A stretch of 64,000 bases of DNA from Ectobius pallidus (lineage: Eukaryota; Arthropoda; Insecta; Blattodea; Ectobiidae). The stretch spans positions 139,401,686-139,465,685 of the forward strand of contig CAXKWD010000005.1 in NCBI GenBank assembly GCA_964059195.1. The letters are read 5' to 3'. Position 1 is the stretch's first letter. Every line of letters starts with the position of its first letter. The position numbers were made by a program, and so were the translations under genes. The notes beneath the pieces are model-generated. The model was given only the letters and a program-made list of their open reading frames with translations. It was not told the origin of the DNA and did not search any database. Shown piece by piece: positions 9,800 through 21,544 of this stretch.

Positions 9800-11985
9800 T
9801 TTAAACATTCAGACTAATTATGGTCGAACAAAAACAGTCGTATGCAACTTGTCTATAATGGTAAAATCGCGTTGCTCGTTTCATAATACGTTTGCGAGAA
9901 TCTTAACAAATGCTTATGGGCTTGTTGCAGAATGTACTATTGTGTAATCATGCGTCCAGTTTTATAATTTTTATTTTTTCTGGGTAATTTTTTAAAACAA
10001 AGATTACTAATAGTATAAAAATCTATCAGTAAAGTTGTAAAGCAAGCATTAAGGAATCTCTCATTAAAATTTTTAATATTTTAGTATCTGTCGGAGGAGA
10101 CAGATTTCTGTATTGATTAAAAATCAATTTATTTATTGAATATCTAAAAAATAGATATATACAAATGAAATTAAAAACTTTAATTTCGGTTTACATTTAC
10201 GTAACTGTGCCAACTTTCAAGTTTGTGGGACAAATACTTTATAAAATTATTCTTAGCATTTCGTGTATTCCTTAACAAAGGTTTTCCATAGTTTAATTCT
10301 CAAATGAATACAAAAACTCAGTAAAAATCTTATCGTAATAAAATAACTCTGTACAACATGAAAAATGTCCTTTAGATGAATATATGTGTTTTTTTGGCTA
10401 AAAATGAATTTGTAATTATTTTTTTGTTAACGTGCACGATATTCCCAAAAAATCCACATTTTTGCTTTTCACGTAAATATGAGAAGTGAGTCTCCTACAA
10501 AAACGGTACGTGATGGACCATTTTGGTTTTGGTATATGAATCAATAACCTTCTGTTTGTACAGAATCACATAGTTTTATAAAGGACAGAAAAAAGTTCAA
10601 AATTATTGTACAGTGTAATTTTTAAAGACCGTCAGTATGGAAAATTATGACCTTAGCCGGATGCTGTAGTATGTTGGAGTCATATTGAAAATGTTGCATA
10701 TGGGGAAGTAATGCGAAGCAAGCTTCAGAGAAAGAACTAATCTGATTCCAAGACATTGTGTAAAATGTGAGGCAACAAGTTTGCTCTGAATAGTGAGATG
10801 TTACGCAACTGGATCCTCCCGTTAGGCTTGTCTTCAGGAAGAGTATTTACATCTGCAATAGCAATCGTAACTTAGTGATCACCTGCTGACCGATTCCAGT
10901 TTCATGGAGAACAGATAAAATAGTTAACAACGTGAACTGATTAATTGTATTGGCAGATTCCATGAAATTGTAAACTGGTTTATGTGGTTAGGATAAATTT
11001 ATATGAATTGTTTTAAACGACGTATTGGTGGATATCGCATAGCTCGATCAATGTATTGATAATAGTACTCAACTTTTTAAATGTACTTTTACATATATTT
11101 TATAGTATAGCACTTTCTTCACGTTTCTTTGACACTTCCTATTTAAAATAAAATCAGATGTAACAAAGCTTTTGTTTAATCAGTGATAGGCCTAATTGAA
11201 AATTATGATATGCAGAAAGTAAGTTATTTTTTAATCGATTTCCGAGTTAAGCTCCAGATCGATTCGTTAAGCAGGGCTTGCACCCTCTGCAAGTATTGAT
11301 AAGCTCTTTTTTGTACTAATTAAATTCTTACAAAATCTTATTTCAGTACGAGATATTCTTTACCCTATTGAGTTGCAACGAAGCTGCGATACTTATGTCA
11401 TTTAACTGGGTTTAGGACAAGTACTACTTCATCACACTTGCGGTTTCGTTTGCCGATAAAAACGTGATGAGTTTAAAAAACAAGACATATGTTGTGCCTA
11501 AGATAATTTGTGTTAATTTCCTGTTCTTACACTTATTTAATCAGACAGATCGCTCACGAGACTGTGATTTACCGTCTGTAGCGTACAAAGAAAGTTGCAC
11601 ATACTATACAGCTTATTCCGTTCTTTATTCATATCATATGCCTATAGCCATGACATAGTGCTAACTCGTTCACTGCACTACCCTTCTATTCCCGCTGTAG
11701 CGAACTGTTGTGTTGTGTTTTTGTTTTGAGAATCTCGATAGCATTGGGAAAAGTCAAATGTTTATACTTTTGTGTAGCAAGGATCACTGTAGCATGAAAC
11801 AGGTTTAGTGAGGCAGTCTTTGGCGTAGCAAAAATGATTGAATGAAGAAAAATGTTAGAAATATGTAGCACGCTTCCCAATTTACGGAGATCAGAAGATA
11901 TCAATTACAAAATTGCAATTAACAAAATACACTCATACTAGGGAAATGTAGTCATATTTATACCTTTAATGAGTAGGGCAAAAAA
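9800..11985. other. Unassigned AT-rich sequence
   Basis: About 2.2 kb with no recognisable coding, SINE or terminal-repeat signal. Frames at 11464-11658 (+) and 11686-11904 (-) look random. It directly abuts the CACTG transposon. Confidence 0.35.
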
Positions 11986-11988
11986 TTA

Positions 11989-12110
11989 CACTGGTCAACA
12001 AAATTTGAACTTTTTTATGTTACAAGAGAAACAATGGGTGTGTCTGACTTACATTTTTGTGCTGATTTCAAATCTTTTTACAGAAGTTTTCCATCACCCA
12101 GGGTTTTTGA
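11989..12110 (+). repeat. Left terminal inverted repeat of the CACTG transposon
   Basis: Starts CACTGGTCAACAA and ends near the block CCATCACCCA (12091-12100). It matches the reverse complement of 14188-14297 with scattered substitutions and small gaps. Confidence 0.8.
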
Positions 12111-12186
12111 GTAATCGCATGGAAAATATTTTTCGTTTCTATACACTTTAGTATTATGATATCTTAACTGAAATTACATTTACTAC

Positions 12187-13854
12187 CTAAAATGTATGTG
12201 AATTGGATTTTCGGCTGTACTTCGCTTGAGGAACATCTCTCTTCAGTGTCCAACAGTAGTCTGCCAACATATTTGGACACCATTTACCCTGGTAGCGCCT
12301 TTCCATTTCCGCAATGTCCTGGTGGAAACGCTCCCCGTGTTCGTCGCTCACAGCCCCTAGGTTTTCAGGGAAGAAATCAAGATGGGAGTGCAGAAAGTGT
12401 ATTTTTAAATACATTTTACATCCCATTATCTTGTAGTTCTCAATCATCTCACTGATAAGTTCTCTGTAGTTATCAGACCTGAAGTTTCCTAGAAAGTTTG
12501 TGACAACTTTTTTGAAAGATTGCCATGCAGCTGCTTCTTCCATATTTAATTGGATTTCAAATTGCGTATCTTTCATCAGTTCCCTTATTTGGGGGCCAAC
12601 AAATATTCCTTCTTTTAGTTTGGCTTCGCTGATCCTTGGGAACTTATTTTGCAGGAAGAGAAATGCATTGCCATCATGATCCATTGCTTTCACAAATTGT
12701 TTTATCAAGCCTAGTTTTATATGCAGTGGAGGCAATAAGATTTTTTCAGAACATACAAGTGGTTGATGAAGAACATTTTCTTGTCCTGGATTAAGTGACT
12801 CTCTCTTTGGCCAATTCTTTATAATATAATGGTTACATCTATCTCTGCTATTCCACTTGCACAAGAAGCAGCAAAATTTAGTATAACCAAGCTGTAACCC
12901 AAGTAAGATGGCTATTACTTTTAAATCCCCGCATATCTGCCAAGAAAAATTCTCATACTTTATAGAGGATAATAAAAGCTTCATATTATCATAATTTTCC
13001 TTCAACCCAACTGCATGGGCTACAGGAATGGATGGATATATGTTTCCATTATGTAGTAACACTCCTTTCAAACTTGTTTTTGAGGAGTCTATGAATAAAC
13101 GCCAATCCTCAGATTTATGCTCAACACCCATTGACTGGAACAAATTTTCAACATCATTGCAGAAAACTAGGTCCTTCTCTTTAGAAAACAAATGCTCAAA
13201 TTCCTTTTGGCGTTGGCGGAAAAAACTTACTTTGGTGTCACCCTGCAGTAGCTTCCATCCTTTCAATCTTGAGGCGAGTAATTCTGCCTTATTTTTACTT
13301 AAACCAAGATCCCGAACCAAATCATTTAAATCATCCTGTGTTAGAAAGTGAGGTACATTTGTAGCATCTTCTTCCACAAAATCTGAATCATTCTGTAATT
13401 CATCCTGAATATCAGGAAATTCTTCAGTCATTGTTATGTCATCTGGTGGAGATGGTATGGGAAGTCCTGGCCCATGAAGCACCGGTCGAATTGCTGAATC
13501 TAAAGATGGATATTTAACAGTGTGTCTGGACTTCGAACTTATTCCAGATATATTTGTCAAGCAGAAGTAGCAGTCTGTCAAATGGTCCTTAGGTTCGCGC
13601 CATATCATGGGGACTGCAAAAGGCATATGACGGGATCCTTTCAACCAGCCAGATAATAGTGTTACACATTTGGTACAACAGATTTCTGGGGCCCATGTCT
13701 TGTTCTGGTCTATTTTGTTGTTAAAATAACAGTGATAAGCTCTTCTCATTAGAGGAGTAAAGTTTCGTCTCTGCGCTTTGAAAGTCAGCTCACCACACAC
13801 AAAACAGAAGTTGTTTCTATCATTAACACACTTTCGAGACATGTTTCTTATCAC
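12187..13854 (-). CDS. Transposase-like protein of a CACTG-ended DNA transposon, 555 aa, uninterrupted
   Basis: By far the longest open frame here, with no stop or frameshift. It belongs to an orphan family that I recall as multicopy in arthropods and cnidarians. Seen: an N-terminal Cys-rich zinc-binding-like region (Cys17/20, Cys59/60/63, Cys95/98), a conserved stretch near residues 78-90 (FAVPMIWREPKDH), an acidic linker (about 137-165), then a region resembling an RNase H-fold transposase core: Asp256 (RLFIDSS), Asp310 (CGDLKV), a CxxC at 329-332, PPLHIK at 375-380 and a Glu in SDEHGERFHQD (505 or 508). Assigning these as catalytic is inference by analogy with CACTA/CMC transposases. The second Met (codon 5, 13842) has a better start context (AACATGT) and leads into MSRKC, so it may be the true start. 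The gene is a single exon lying wholly between matching terminal inverted repeats, which makes transposition its likely job. Confidence 0.8.
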   Translation of the reverse strand: MIRNMSRKCVNDRNNFCFVCGELTFKAQRRNFTPLMRRAYHCYFNNKIDQNKTWAPEICCTKCVTLLSGWLKGSRHMPFAVPMIWREPKDHLTDCYFCLTNISGISSKSRHTVKYPSLDSAIRPVLHGPGLPIPSPPDDITMTEEFPDIQDELQNDSDFVEEDATNVPHFLTQDDLNDLVRDLGLSKNKAELLASRLKGWKLLQGDTKVSFFRQRQKEFEHLFSKEKDLVFCNDVENLFQSMGVEHKSEDWRLFIDSSKTSLKGVLLHNGNIYPSIPVAHAVGLKENYDNMKLLLSSIKYENFSWQICGDLKVIAILLGLQLGYTKFCCFLCKWNSRDRCNHYIIKNWPKRESLNPGQENVLHQPLVCSEKILLPPLHIKLGLIKQFVKAMDHDGNAFLFLQNKFPRISEAKLKEGIFVGPQIRELMKDTQFEIQLNMEEAAAWQSFKKVVTNFLGNFRSDNYRELISEMIENYKIMGCKMYLKIHFLHSHLDFFPENLGAVSDEHGERFHQDIAEMERRYQGKWCPNMLADYCWTLKRDVPQAKYSRKSNSHTF

Positions 13855-14187
13855 TATACACTTTTACACTACTCCTTATAATGCACTACTAAGGATGGTA
13901 ATATACACTTCTATCACAATTCAATTGACAACGGAAGAGAGTACAGAATTAGCTTTTATTCTAAGAAAGCTTCTATTCATCTGCAAACTTTACCTTACAA
14001 TCACAGTTTTGCATATGATCAAGTAGGCCGTGATGACTAAATAAGGTATTGTAACTCATGAATTCAAGGCAACAATCACCAAACGTTATACGTCAATTAT
14101 TGACACAATGAAATGAAATATAAATGTAGAATACTAATTCTAATCAGCATGTTATATACCAGAAATGCTAATAAACAGGATTTAAAA

Positions 14188-14297
14188 AAAAATGGTGGGT
14201 GATGGAAAATTACTGACTTCATTTTTGGAATCAGCAGATGAAAATACATAAGAAACACCCAAAATTGTTTATGTAACAAAATCATTGTTGACCAGTG
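14188..14297 (-). repeat. Right terminal inverted repeat of the CACTG transposon
   Basis: Reads TTGTTGACCAGTG at its outer end. Its inner end carries GGTGGGTGATGG, the complement of the CCATCACCCA block in the left repeat. Confidence 0.8.
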
Positions 14298-14387
14298 TTA
14301 TTATATCTATTATCATAATAGTATTATTGTAATCATTATGATTTATTATTATCAGTTATTAATAATTATATTAATGGTGATGATAAT

Positions 14388-14815
14388 ATTCTTTCTTTAT
14401 CTTAGTTTTACCTCTCCCTTTTAGGATTTAAGCGACCCAAGCCGCCCGGGCCTTACAGGGCCGCGACTTGTCGGGAGAGGGATTATCTATGGATCACATA
14501 CATATTTTTTTTTGATCAGACAAGGACATAGAGGGCCTCCCCGGATGAGTGATCAGCCCAATGCCGGGGCCACCTCCGAGACCACACGAACACATAGGAC
14601 GAGACACACCATTCACATACACACACTCCAAACAAGCCGAGGATGGAATGAAGATGATAATGACGGCGAGATGATATCTGCGGACCACAAGGGCCTAAAG
14701 TTACCCGACATTTGTCTCACAGGGGAGGAAAAAACCCAGAACTAACCCCATCTAGGTAACTGTCCCGACCAGGAATCGAACCCGAGCCCCTACGCCACAG
14801 CGGTGGACTTCACTG
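14388..14815 (-). mobile_element. tRNA-derived SINE, family 3, copy a
   Basis: The minus strand reads CCGCTGTGGCGTAGGGGC, B box GGGTTCGATTCC, TGGTCGGGACAG and so on to GGCCTCCCCGG-type body sequence and the end GGGAGAGGTAAAACT. It matches 19537-19945 along its length. Confidence 0.75.
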
Positions 14816-14819
14816 TAAT

Positions 14820-16960
14820 ATCGGCACTGGAAAATCGTCGTGTCGTCGTCTTAATATTCTTGTTATAGGGAATTAAAACTTGCCGTATTACGGTGTTGAC
14901 ACGTTGTGAATGCAGTTTAATTCCATGAAAGACTATAATTTTCATTTAAAGACTATTGTTCATTACGTTTTCTTAGAATTCCTCTTTATGGCTCAGGTTA
15001 ACTACGGAGAAGAATGCGTGATACCGCTTCACAATGCAAAGGGAAACTGATAAAACCAATGCACCGAGAATAAGCGATACCTTTTCAATACCTCCAAGTA
15101 GATAAGTAGGACTTGTAATAATGTAGGTGTTGTTCATTCATACATCCTTTTAGTAATAAACATACATAATGCATTCACCCTTCTTTTTTAAATGTAGGCA
15201 CGTCTTGAAATAACTCGACCTATTTTACTATTCATAAGCACTGAATAAGTAAAACATTTTTTTAAAGAAAAACCAGCGCACGTTAATGAATAATATCAAT
15301 ACAATACAATACAATAAAGTTTTATTTTACCTTTCAGAGTTAAGGCCATGAGATCTTATCTTCCACTCAACCAGGGTAAGAAAAATATACATACAACCTA
15401 CAATATTACACAAAAGAAAATAAATAAAAGAAGTTTTAAGATACATTAATACTTAAACTATTTACATTTATGCACAATTGCATGAAAGACCCTTAAACCT
15501 AACAGTGAAATTAAACAGTATATTATGTTACGTGATGAACTAAGATACTATCCACTTATAAATATTAATCTGGCCTAGTTAAAAATGTACGTCCATGATT
15601 AGGAAATCATCTACATTATAAAATGCTTTTGGTATGAGCCAGCTATTTAGGACTTATAATGTACCTAGCACAATAAATCAATTAAAAATAATAATCTCCT
15701 TGCTTTTGCGCTAACGCATTATCAAAAATGGATAAACCTATTTATAATATGATTCTAAGAAAGTCTTAAAAGGAATAATACGTCAGTAAATCTGCTCCAA
15801 ATTTTACAAGGATTTCAGGCTTAACACATTTGATATGAATTAATGAATGTATTATTACACATATTTTTCACTGGAATCACTATATTTCATCTTTATCTGT
15901 TCACTATTTCTCAGCGGAAGGATTTAAAATGTAACTTATTTCTTTGTTACATCATTACCACTTCTTGCTTCTGCCAAACTGACTTTCTCTTTTGTCCTGT
16001 ACCGATAAGTTAAACCAAGTGGTCTCTAAGTACCGGAAATTTAGCCTCACAAAATATGAATTCATTTATTTAAAAACATGCACCCACGCTTGTATACAGT
16101 TTACATTTCACGTCAATTTAGTGAGTTTCTTGCATAATTGTTCTAATTATAGTTTTTAGTATTGGTTAAATGGTAAAAAAATGTTTAAAAGTTTTCAACC
16201 ATTAAAGTAAATACTGTATACGTATCCTGGTGTATAACATTTAATACCATCCATTTAACCAAAAATAATTTAAAAAGATGCTATCAGAAATCATCGTAAA
16301 ATTCATAGTTTTTTTAGAATATTGATGCACATTTTCTGTAAAGTGATATTTACAATTCGCTGCAAGAGATAATGGAACAACTCAGTTGTAATTTCGGGTT
16401 CAAATTGTCCGACAGTAGTAGAGACAAAATTTCAATATAATATATTGATATTTGTAGAATAAGTAGAAATTTCTCAGAATCAAACTTGTAGAATATGAAA
16501 AATGCATATTTACCGACCAAGTTTCCTTAAAGTACCCATGTGCAACTCGTACGAATTCTTAAAGGGCTAGTGTATTTTTAAAAGTGATAATAAAACAGCT
16601 TTCTTTATAATGTTGAAATTAGAACATTCATTTTGCTTTTTAGTGCACGGTATAAGCTCAGGTTGGCTACACATGATGTAAGGCGTAAGCAATAAAGTCA
16701 GATGCAGCTGTACCGGGTTGTGTTTTATGTATTAGACCTAACAACTTTTGTTGAGATTGGATATTTCTGATTTTCGACTGAGATGCGTAAATAAATGGAT
16801 TTATTTGTACATCATAAATTCATTTTTATTCATGAAATATCCATATTCTACACGTTCCGTTTTCTGAATTCTGATATCTAAGTTATTTCAAACACACTAT
16901 TTTTTTAGTTCTAAGTATTATCAGGAACACGTGTGTGGTCATTGCATCACTTAACCTAGT
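14820..16960. other. Mostly unassigned; minus-strand retroposon tail at 15296-15600
   Basis: At 15296-15318 the plus strand shows (ATACA)n followed by ATAAAGTTTTATTTTACC. Read on the minus strand this is an AATAAAACTTT motif with a (TTGTA)n tail, so a LINE or SINE 3' end probably occupies 15296-15600. Nothing else is recognised. Confidence 0.4.
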
Positions 16961-16964
16961 TAGA

Positions 16965-17060
16965 GAATATAACATGTTGGGTTTCTCGTGTTGCGGCAAG
17001 ATCCGAACCCGCGACGCTGTCTCTGAATAACGGAGTGCAAAGCAGGTTTCTAAGTTCATT
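16965..17060 (-). mobile_element. SINE head fragment (B box)
   Basis: The minus strand carries GTCGCGGGTTCGGATCTTGC, a B-box-like tRNA remnant, within a degenerate tRNA-like stretch. Confidence 0.45.
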
Positions 17061-17064
17061 TGCG

Positions 17065-18000
17065 GAGACATCTACGTATCCATTTCAATCTGAGAAAATT
17101 GGTAGTGTGTTCAAACAGTGACCATATCTATAACTTTTCAACCATAATTTCGGGAGATAATTAATTAGCCTATACTAGATAACAATGATATTGAATGACA
17201 ATTTTTAAATAATAGGCTTGTCTTTAGAATTGTTTACACATAAATCTGCTAGGCCTATAGTTTAATGATTTTTTAAATGCACAGTTTTTTAAATAACCAG
17301 CTTTAAATAGCAAGTTCTAAATAATAAGTTAGTTTTAAGAATTATTGTTAAGACATAAATAGGTAAAGTTGCCTTTTAAAATATGCCATATTGTATAAGT
17401 GTAGTAGGCTGGTAGCCTACCAATTACTGTTGCCTGACGAAGTCTATTGCATTTCTTGTGATATGCTTAATGACGAATAAACTTGTCTATTGTCTATTGT
17501 ATAGGCCTACAATTTCATCGAAAATAGTCTCTTTCGGATATAGTAACATAATATTAAAATAATAAGCAAACTTTCTAACATAGCTAAAATAGACCATTAT
17601 TATTTGACTAATGCATATAATAATGAATATTTTATTTTTTATTTTTTGTATAGTTTATCGTCTAGAAAATTCATAATTAGAGGAAATATCTAATAATTAC
17701 CCTTATCGGTTCAAACGTGAAGTTTATCAATATATATTTTGTTTACTTGGTTCACTAAGCTCTACAAGATTGTTGATCGAACTATTTTCAGATTATTAAC
17801 AGATATGGAATGTTTATAATCGTCAAAAATTGTACTTCTTTCTGTCGAACTTAGACATTAGAACTATACTCCTTGGCTCTACATCCCTGGCAAAGGCAAA
17901 GCCGGAACGTCTGGACGCTGCGTCAACTACCCCGTCTTTTGATTTATTTGGCAGATAACAGAACTGGTAACATGTGGACTAAATTATCGACGCTCATAAC
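17065..18000. other. Unassigned; retroposon-like tail near 17470
   Basis: ATGACGAATAAAC followed by TGTCTATTGTCTATTG at 17470-17500 looks like the 3' end of a plus-strand retroposon with a TGTCTATT-type tail. The rest holds nothing I recognise. Confidence 0.35.
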
Positions 18001-18004
18001 TGTT

Positions 18005-18180
18005 AACGAGGTTTCTTTAGCCACAGCCACAGCCACAGCATCTTAACCAATTTTCTCCTTAAGAAGCCAAATCAATCTCGTTCTCTTATTTTTAAAAAAT
18101 CAGAGGAGCTGCCGGGAATCGACCCTATATCCTATATAGCCACAGTGAGCAACGCAGAGTGGTCTGATTATTATAATAAA
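18005..18180 (-). mobile_element. SINE fragment, family 2-like head
   Basis: The minus strand has AGGGTCGATTCCCGGCAGCT followed by CCTCTGATTTTT, matching the B-box to body transition of family 2. CCACAGCCACAGCCACAGC at 18020-18040 is a short (CCACAG)n run. Confidence 0.45.
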
Positions 18181-18184
18181 CAAT

Positions 18185-19535
18185 AGATAGTAAATAACAC
18201 ACACCAAACATCCTTTCTATAAAAATACTGTAGTGAAGGAGCTTGTGAAGTAAAAAGTACTCAACTGACAATGTAACCCTAGGTCCTAATGATCTAAAGT
18301 TGTCGAATTATCTTTAAATCCATTGTACGTTACAATTCCAACGGATGATGTATCAAAATCGTTATACTTCTCCGCAAACAATGATATTACTACCTACAAC
18401 CCCATTGTAATATTAGTGAGTATATTTCTGCAACTCACTGAGCAATTGATTGTTTTTGTATTGGAGTCTTCAGATAGGCCTACTTAGAGTACCGGTATTG
18501 TCAGTCTTGCATGAATGAAATCGTGAACCGAAAGAAAGCAAAAGTACTAAAGATTAACTAATTGAATGGAATTGCTTCCATAATTGAGTTGCTCTTTGAT
18601 CTCAGCAGCTTCTGAGAAGTACAATGTATACCACAAATCACTCTCACTCACTGAATAAGGCAGTCAATTGTATCTTCCTTGTATAGAATTGCATAACTAC
18701 TCTTCTGCTTGATTGAATCATATTATCAAGAAGTGTACCATTCATCTGATGTTCCTGTAGATCCCCAGAATCATATAAGCACATCAATAGCTGTTTCTTA
18801 AAAAGGCTCTATAATAGGGTAAAACTAAATATTATATACTTGATCGTCTTATTTATGACCGCGTATTAGATATCTTACATTTTTCCTGTCGTTAGATAAC
18901 TGAAAGATACATCGGTATTACTGATCCTATATTTTGTTGTGTAATGATAGTATGTTATTGATAATGCCAAAATTCTAATAAATCTTCAGAAATGCTACAC
19001 TGCTTTTCTAAAGCATTTTGGAAACTGTGAACATCTGTCCATGTAACTATATTTCAATAGTTTAGTCAAAGCTATATATATACACAAAAAGTTAAATGCT
19101 CCCTATTATAGGCCTATAAACCGTGAAGTCCCTTAGGATTCCTGAACGGTGAAACGTCTGATTCTAGACAATCGAAAACGAAGGGGGTCATGGACAAAAT
19201 CATTTTCTCACTTCACATTTTGATAAAGAAACCTTATTGCGAGGAGAGTCAATTCGGTATGCCAAATACTGTATTTACTCGTGGAAAACTCTTATGTGGC
19301 CTATTCAAGAGTCACAAATATAACAGCACTTTAGTATCAATTTTAAGAAATGAGAAACAAAACATTCAAGACAATTGCATTCTGACATCAAATATTGTTG
19401 ACTACTGTGTATTGTAAATTTAATTACATCAGTAAACTCTGTTTGCTATTTTGTTCGTAACTCTGCTATAATACTTCGCTGAGTATTCAATTAAAAAAAA
19501 AAACTAAATCATTTGGGGGGAGGGGGAAGGTTTGA
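18185..19535. other. No feature seen
   Basis: AT-rich. A 75-codon plus frame at 19190-19417 (starting MDKIIFSLHI) is unassigned and has no supporting splice or repeat evidence. Confidence 0.35.
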
Positions 19536-19536
19536 A

Positions 19537-19945
19537 GACCGCTGTGGACTAGGGGTTGCGTTCGCTCTCCTCACGCAGCGGGTCCGGATTCTATTCCTAT
19601 TTGGGACAAGTTTTATAGGTGAAGGTTTTTCCTCGCCTTTGAGACGAATGTCGGGAAACTTTAGGCCCTCATAGTTTTCGGATATCATCTGGCCGCTATT
19701 ATCACCTTCATCCATCCTCGCCTTGTTCGGAATGAATGTGTATGTGTGACTGGTTTGTATCGTCCTATGTGTTCTTGTTGTCTTGGAGGTGATTCTGGCA
19801 TTGGGCTGATCCCTCATCCGGGGAGGCCCTTCATGGCCTTGTCTGGTCAAAAAAATATGTACGTGATCCATAGATTGCGGGCCTTACAGGCGTGGACCGC
19901 GTAAATATACCTACAAGGGGGAGGTAAAACTCGGGGAAAGAAGGT
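19537..19945 (+). mobile_element. tRNA-derived SINE, family 3, copy b
   Basis: Head GACCGCTGTGGACTAGGGG, degraded B box GGATTCTATTCC, body AACTTTAGGCCC, CATCCTCGCCTTGTTCGG, CCGGGGAGGCCC and TATGTACGTGATCCATAG. End GGGGGAGGTAAAACTCGG. Aligns with 14388-14815 in opposite orientation. Confidence 0.75.
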
Positions 19946-19949
19946 GAAC

Positions 19950-21096
19950 AAGAAGGGAAAGTAGAATGTACGAAATTTTCGCACGGGTTTATTGGTGTTA
20001 TACTATTAAGTTAATAGTGACGATGAATTCTACCACAGATGGTCTTCAGCAATATGGCATTGACGTCAAACACAGAATAGGGAACTGAAATGACGGGAAG
20101 TACACGTCATCCGTGTGACAGCCTAAAGCATTTCAAATAAATCGCTTTGCCCTGCCAATGGAATTTCCTAACGACTTGTATAAAGTGTGAATGCTAAGAT
20201 TTGGGTTACAGAAACTACTAGGTTAATCATTCGGACTATAGGAATCCTTCGTTTCGAAAGAGCGCTCAGCAAGCGATCCACAACAACGGAAAATAACGAA
20301 CTAATTAGTCTGGTTATTGGATCACTAAGACAAGTTTTTCGGCACGGTGGCTTCCTACATTCTTTGTATTAACTGTTGTTGTTTACATTTAAGCGAAAGG
20401 CACACATCTCGATTATAATTAGTTCAAAATGTCAGAGGTTTATTATTATAAGTGCATCGACTTCATTGAATGTCTGATGACAAATGTAACTGTTTTTAAA
20501 ACCAGCAGATTGTATGATTTCAATTGAAAGTATTTTTTCATTCTTTCACTTGTGTTTTCAATTTTTGAAAGATATAGTGCTAATTTTTCGTGTGGGTGCT
20601 AAAAGTAGCAATTTGCCGATGGCCACCCCAAAATGTTATAACTTATAAGTTTTTGCATGAAGTTAATTTTAAATCCCGAAGCAACTGAAAAAATGAGACA
20701 AAGGAAAATAATAATCTGCAAGGCCTACCTGCCTTCTATTCGGAACAAGAGGCACTCTGCCTCAATTTACAGCTTGCTGAAAGCGTTAAATTTTTAAATT
20801 ATGATTTACAGAATATAGGCTTTACTATAAAAGACTCTCTAAATATTTTTAAATTCCACTTGTAGGCTATATAAATAAGTTATTTGACCTTAATGTTAAA
20901 GTTTCTAACTAAGCAACAATTAGATTTTTTTGAAGTGTACATTTTTTTTAAATTCTGGATCTTCAAGTTCATCCTCAGTCGAGGGCAGATATTTCTTTAA
21001 TTAATAACTCTTTGTTGGCATTAAATATTCTTTTGATTATTTGTTCAAACAGTATTGCCAAAAATATTGAAATTAATCAGGTGAATCAGACGAATC
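19950..21096. other. No element seen
   Basis: Unassigned. It contains one perfect TGACGTCA at 20061-20068, which alone is not evidence of regulation. Confidence 0.35.
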
Positions 21097-21104
21097 AGAC
21101 CAAC

Positions 21105-21535
21105 CATTGGCGTAGCCAGAAAATAATTTCGGGGTGGGTCGGAAGTGCCGGGGTGTTTGGGGGTATGGAATACCCCCAAGTAAGGGTGGTTTGGGGACTC
21201 GCCCCCAGAAAATGTTTAAATATTGAACTACTGAAAATTACATCTTACGCTATTTTGGCACTGAAAAACTAGTTAGCAAATTTGTTTACCCTGCTCTAAG
21301 ATATACCAACTTAAACGAGTAATCGTTACCCAACTTCTAACAATTATTACTATTTATAAGAAAAGTTAAATAACACATGGCACAATGGAAATAATAGGCC
21401 TACATTTACAAGTTCAGTATTTCATTATTAAGTCAAATAATTAAATATTTACAATATAGAACTTAAATAACTAAAAAAATATATAGAATTTAATATTTTG
21501 GTTTCGGGGGAGGTGACCCCTTCCCTACGCTACTG
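21105..21535. mobile_element. hAT-type MITE, 431 bp, 8-bp target duplication with one mismatch
   Basis: The ends CATTGGCGTAGCCAG (left) and CAGTAGCGTAGGGA (right, reverse complement) are related to the CATAGGCGTAGC ends at 31502 and 55494. The flanks AGACCAAC (21097-21104) and AGACCAAG (21536-21543) form a near-perfect 8-bp duplication. No coding capacity. Confidence 0.68.
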
Positions 21536-21544
21536 AGACCAAGT

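Larger units (their letters stand above)
11989..14297 (-). mobile_element. 2.31-kb DNA transposon, CACTG termini, 3-bp TTA target duplication
   Basis: The two ends begin with the same 13 bases, CACTGGTCAACAA, in inverted orientation. Further blocks match inward for about 110-120 bp: TGTTACA, TGGGTGT, TGCTGATT and TTTTCCATCACCCA occur in the same order at both ends. TTA flanks each side (11986-11988 and 14298-14300). CACT(A/G) termini with a 3-bp duplication are the hallmark of the CACTA (En/Spm, CMC) superfamily. The only long gene inside is the 555-codon frame on the minus strand. Intact ends plus an intact frame suggest a young, possibly autonomous copy. Confidence 0.82.

Noticed and set aside
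12192..14026. Plus-strand frames within the transposon (12192-12455, 13028-13351, 13778-14026)
   Set aside because: They are complements of the 555-codon transposase frame or its upstream region and show no family resemblance.
14494..14745. Frames on both strands at the family-3 SINE
   Set aside because: They coincide with SINE sequence that recurs at 19537; non-coding retroposon.
20061..20068. TGACGTCA as a cAMP-response element
   Set aside because: A single 8-base match with no gene or promoter nearby is not evidence.
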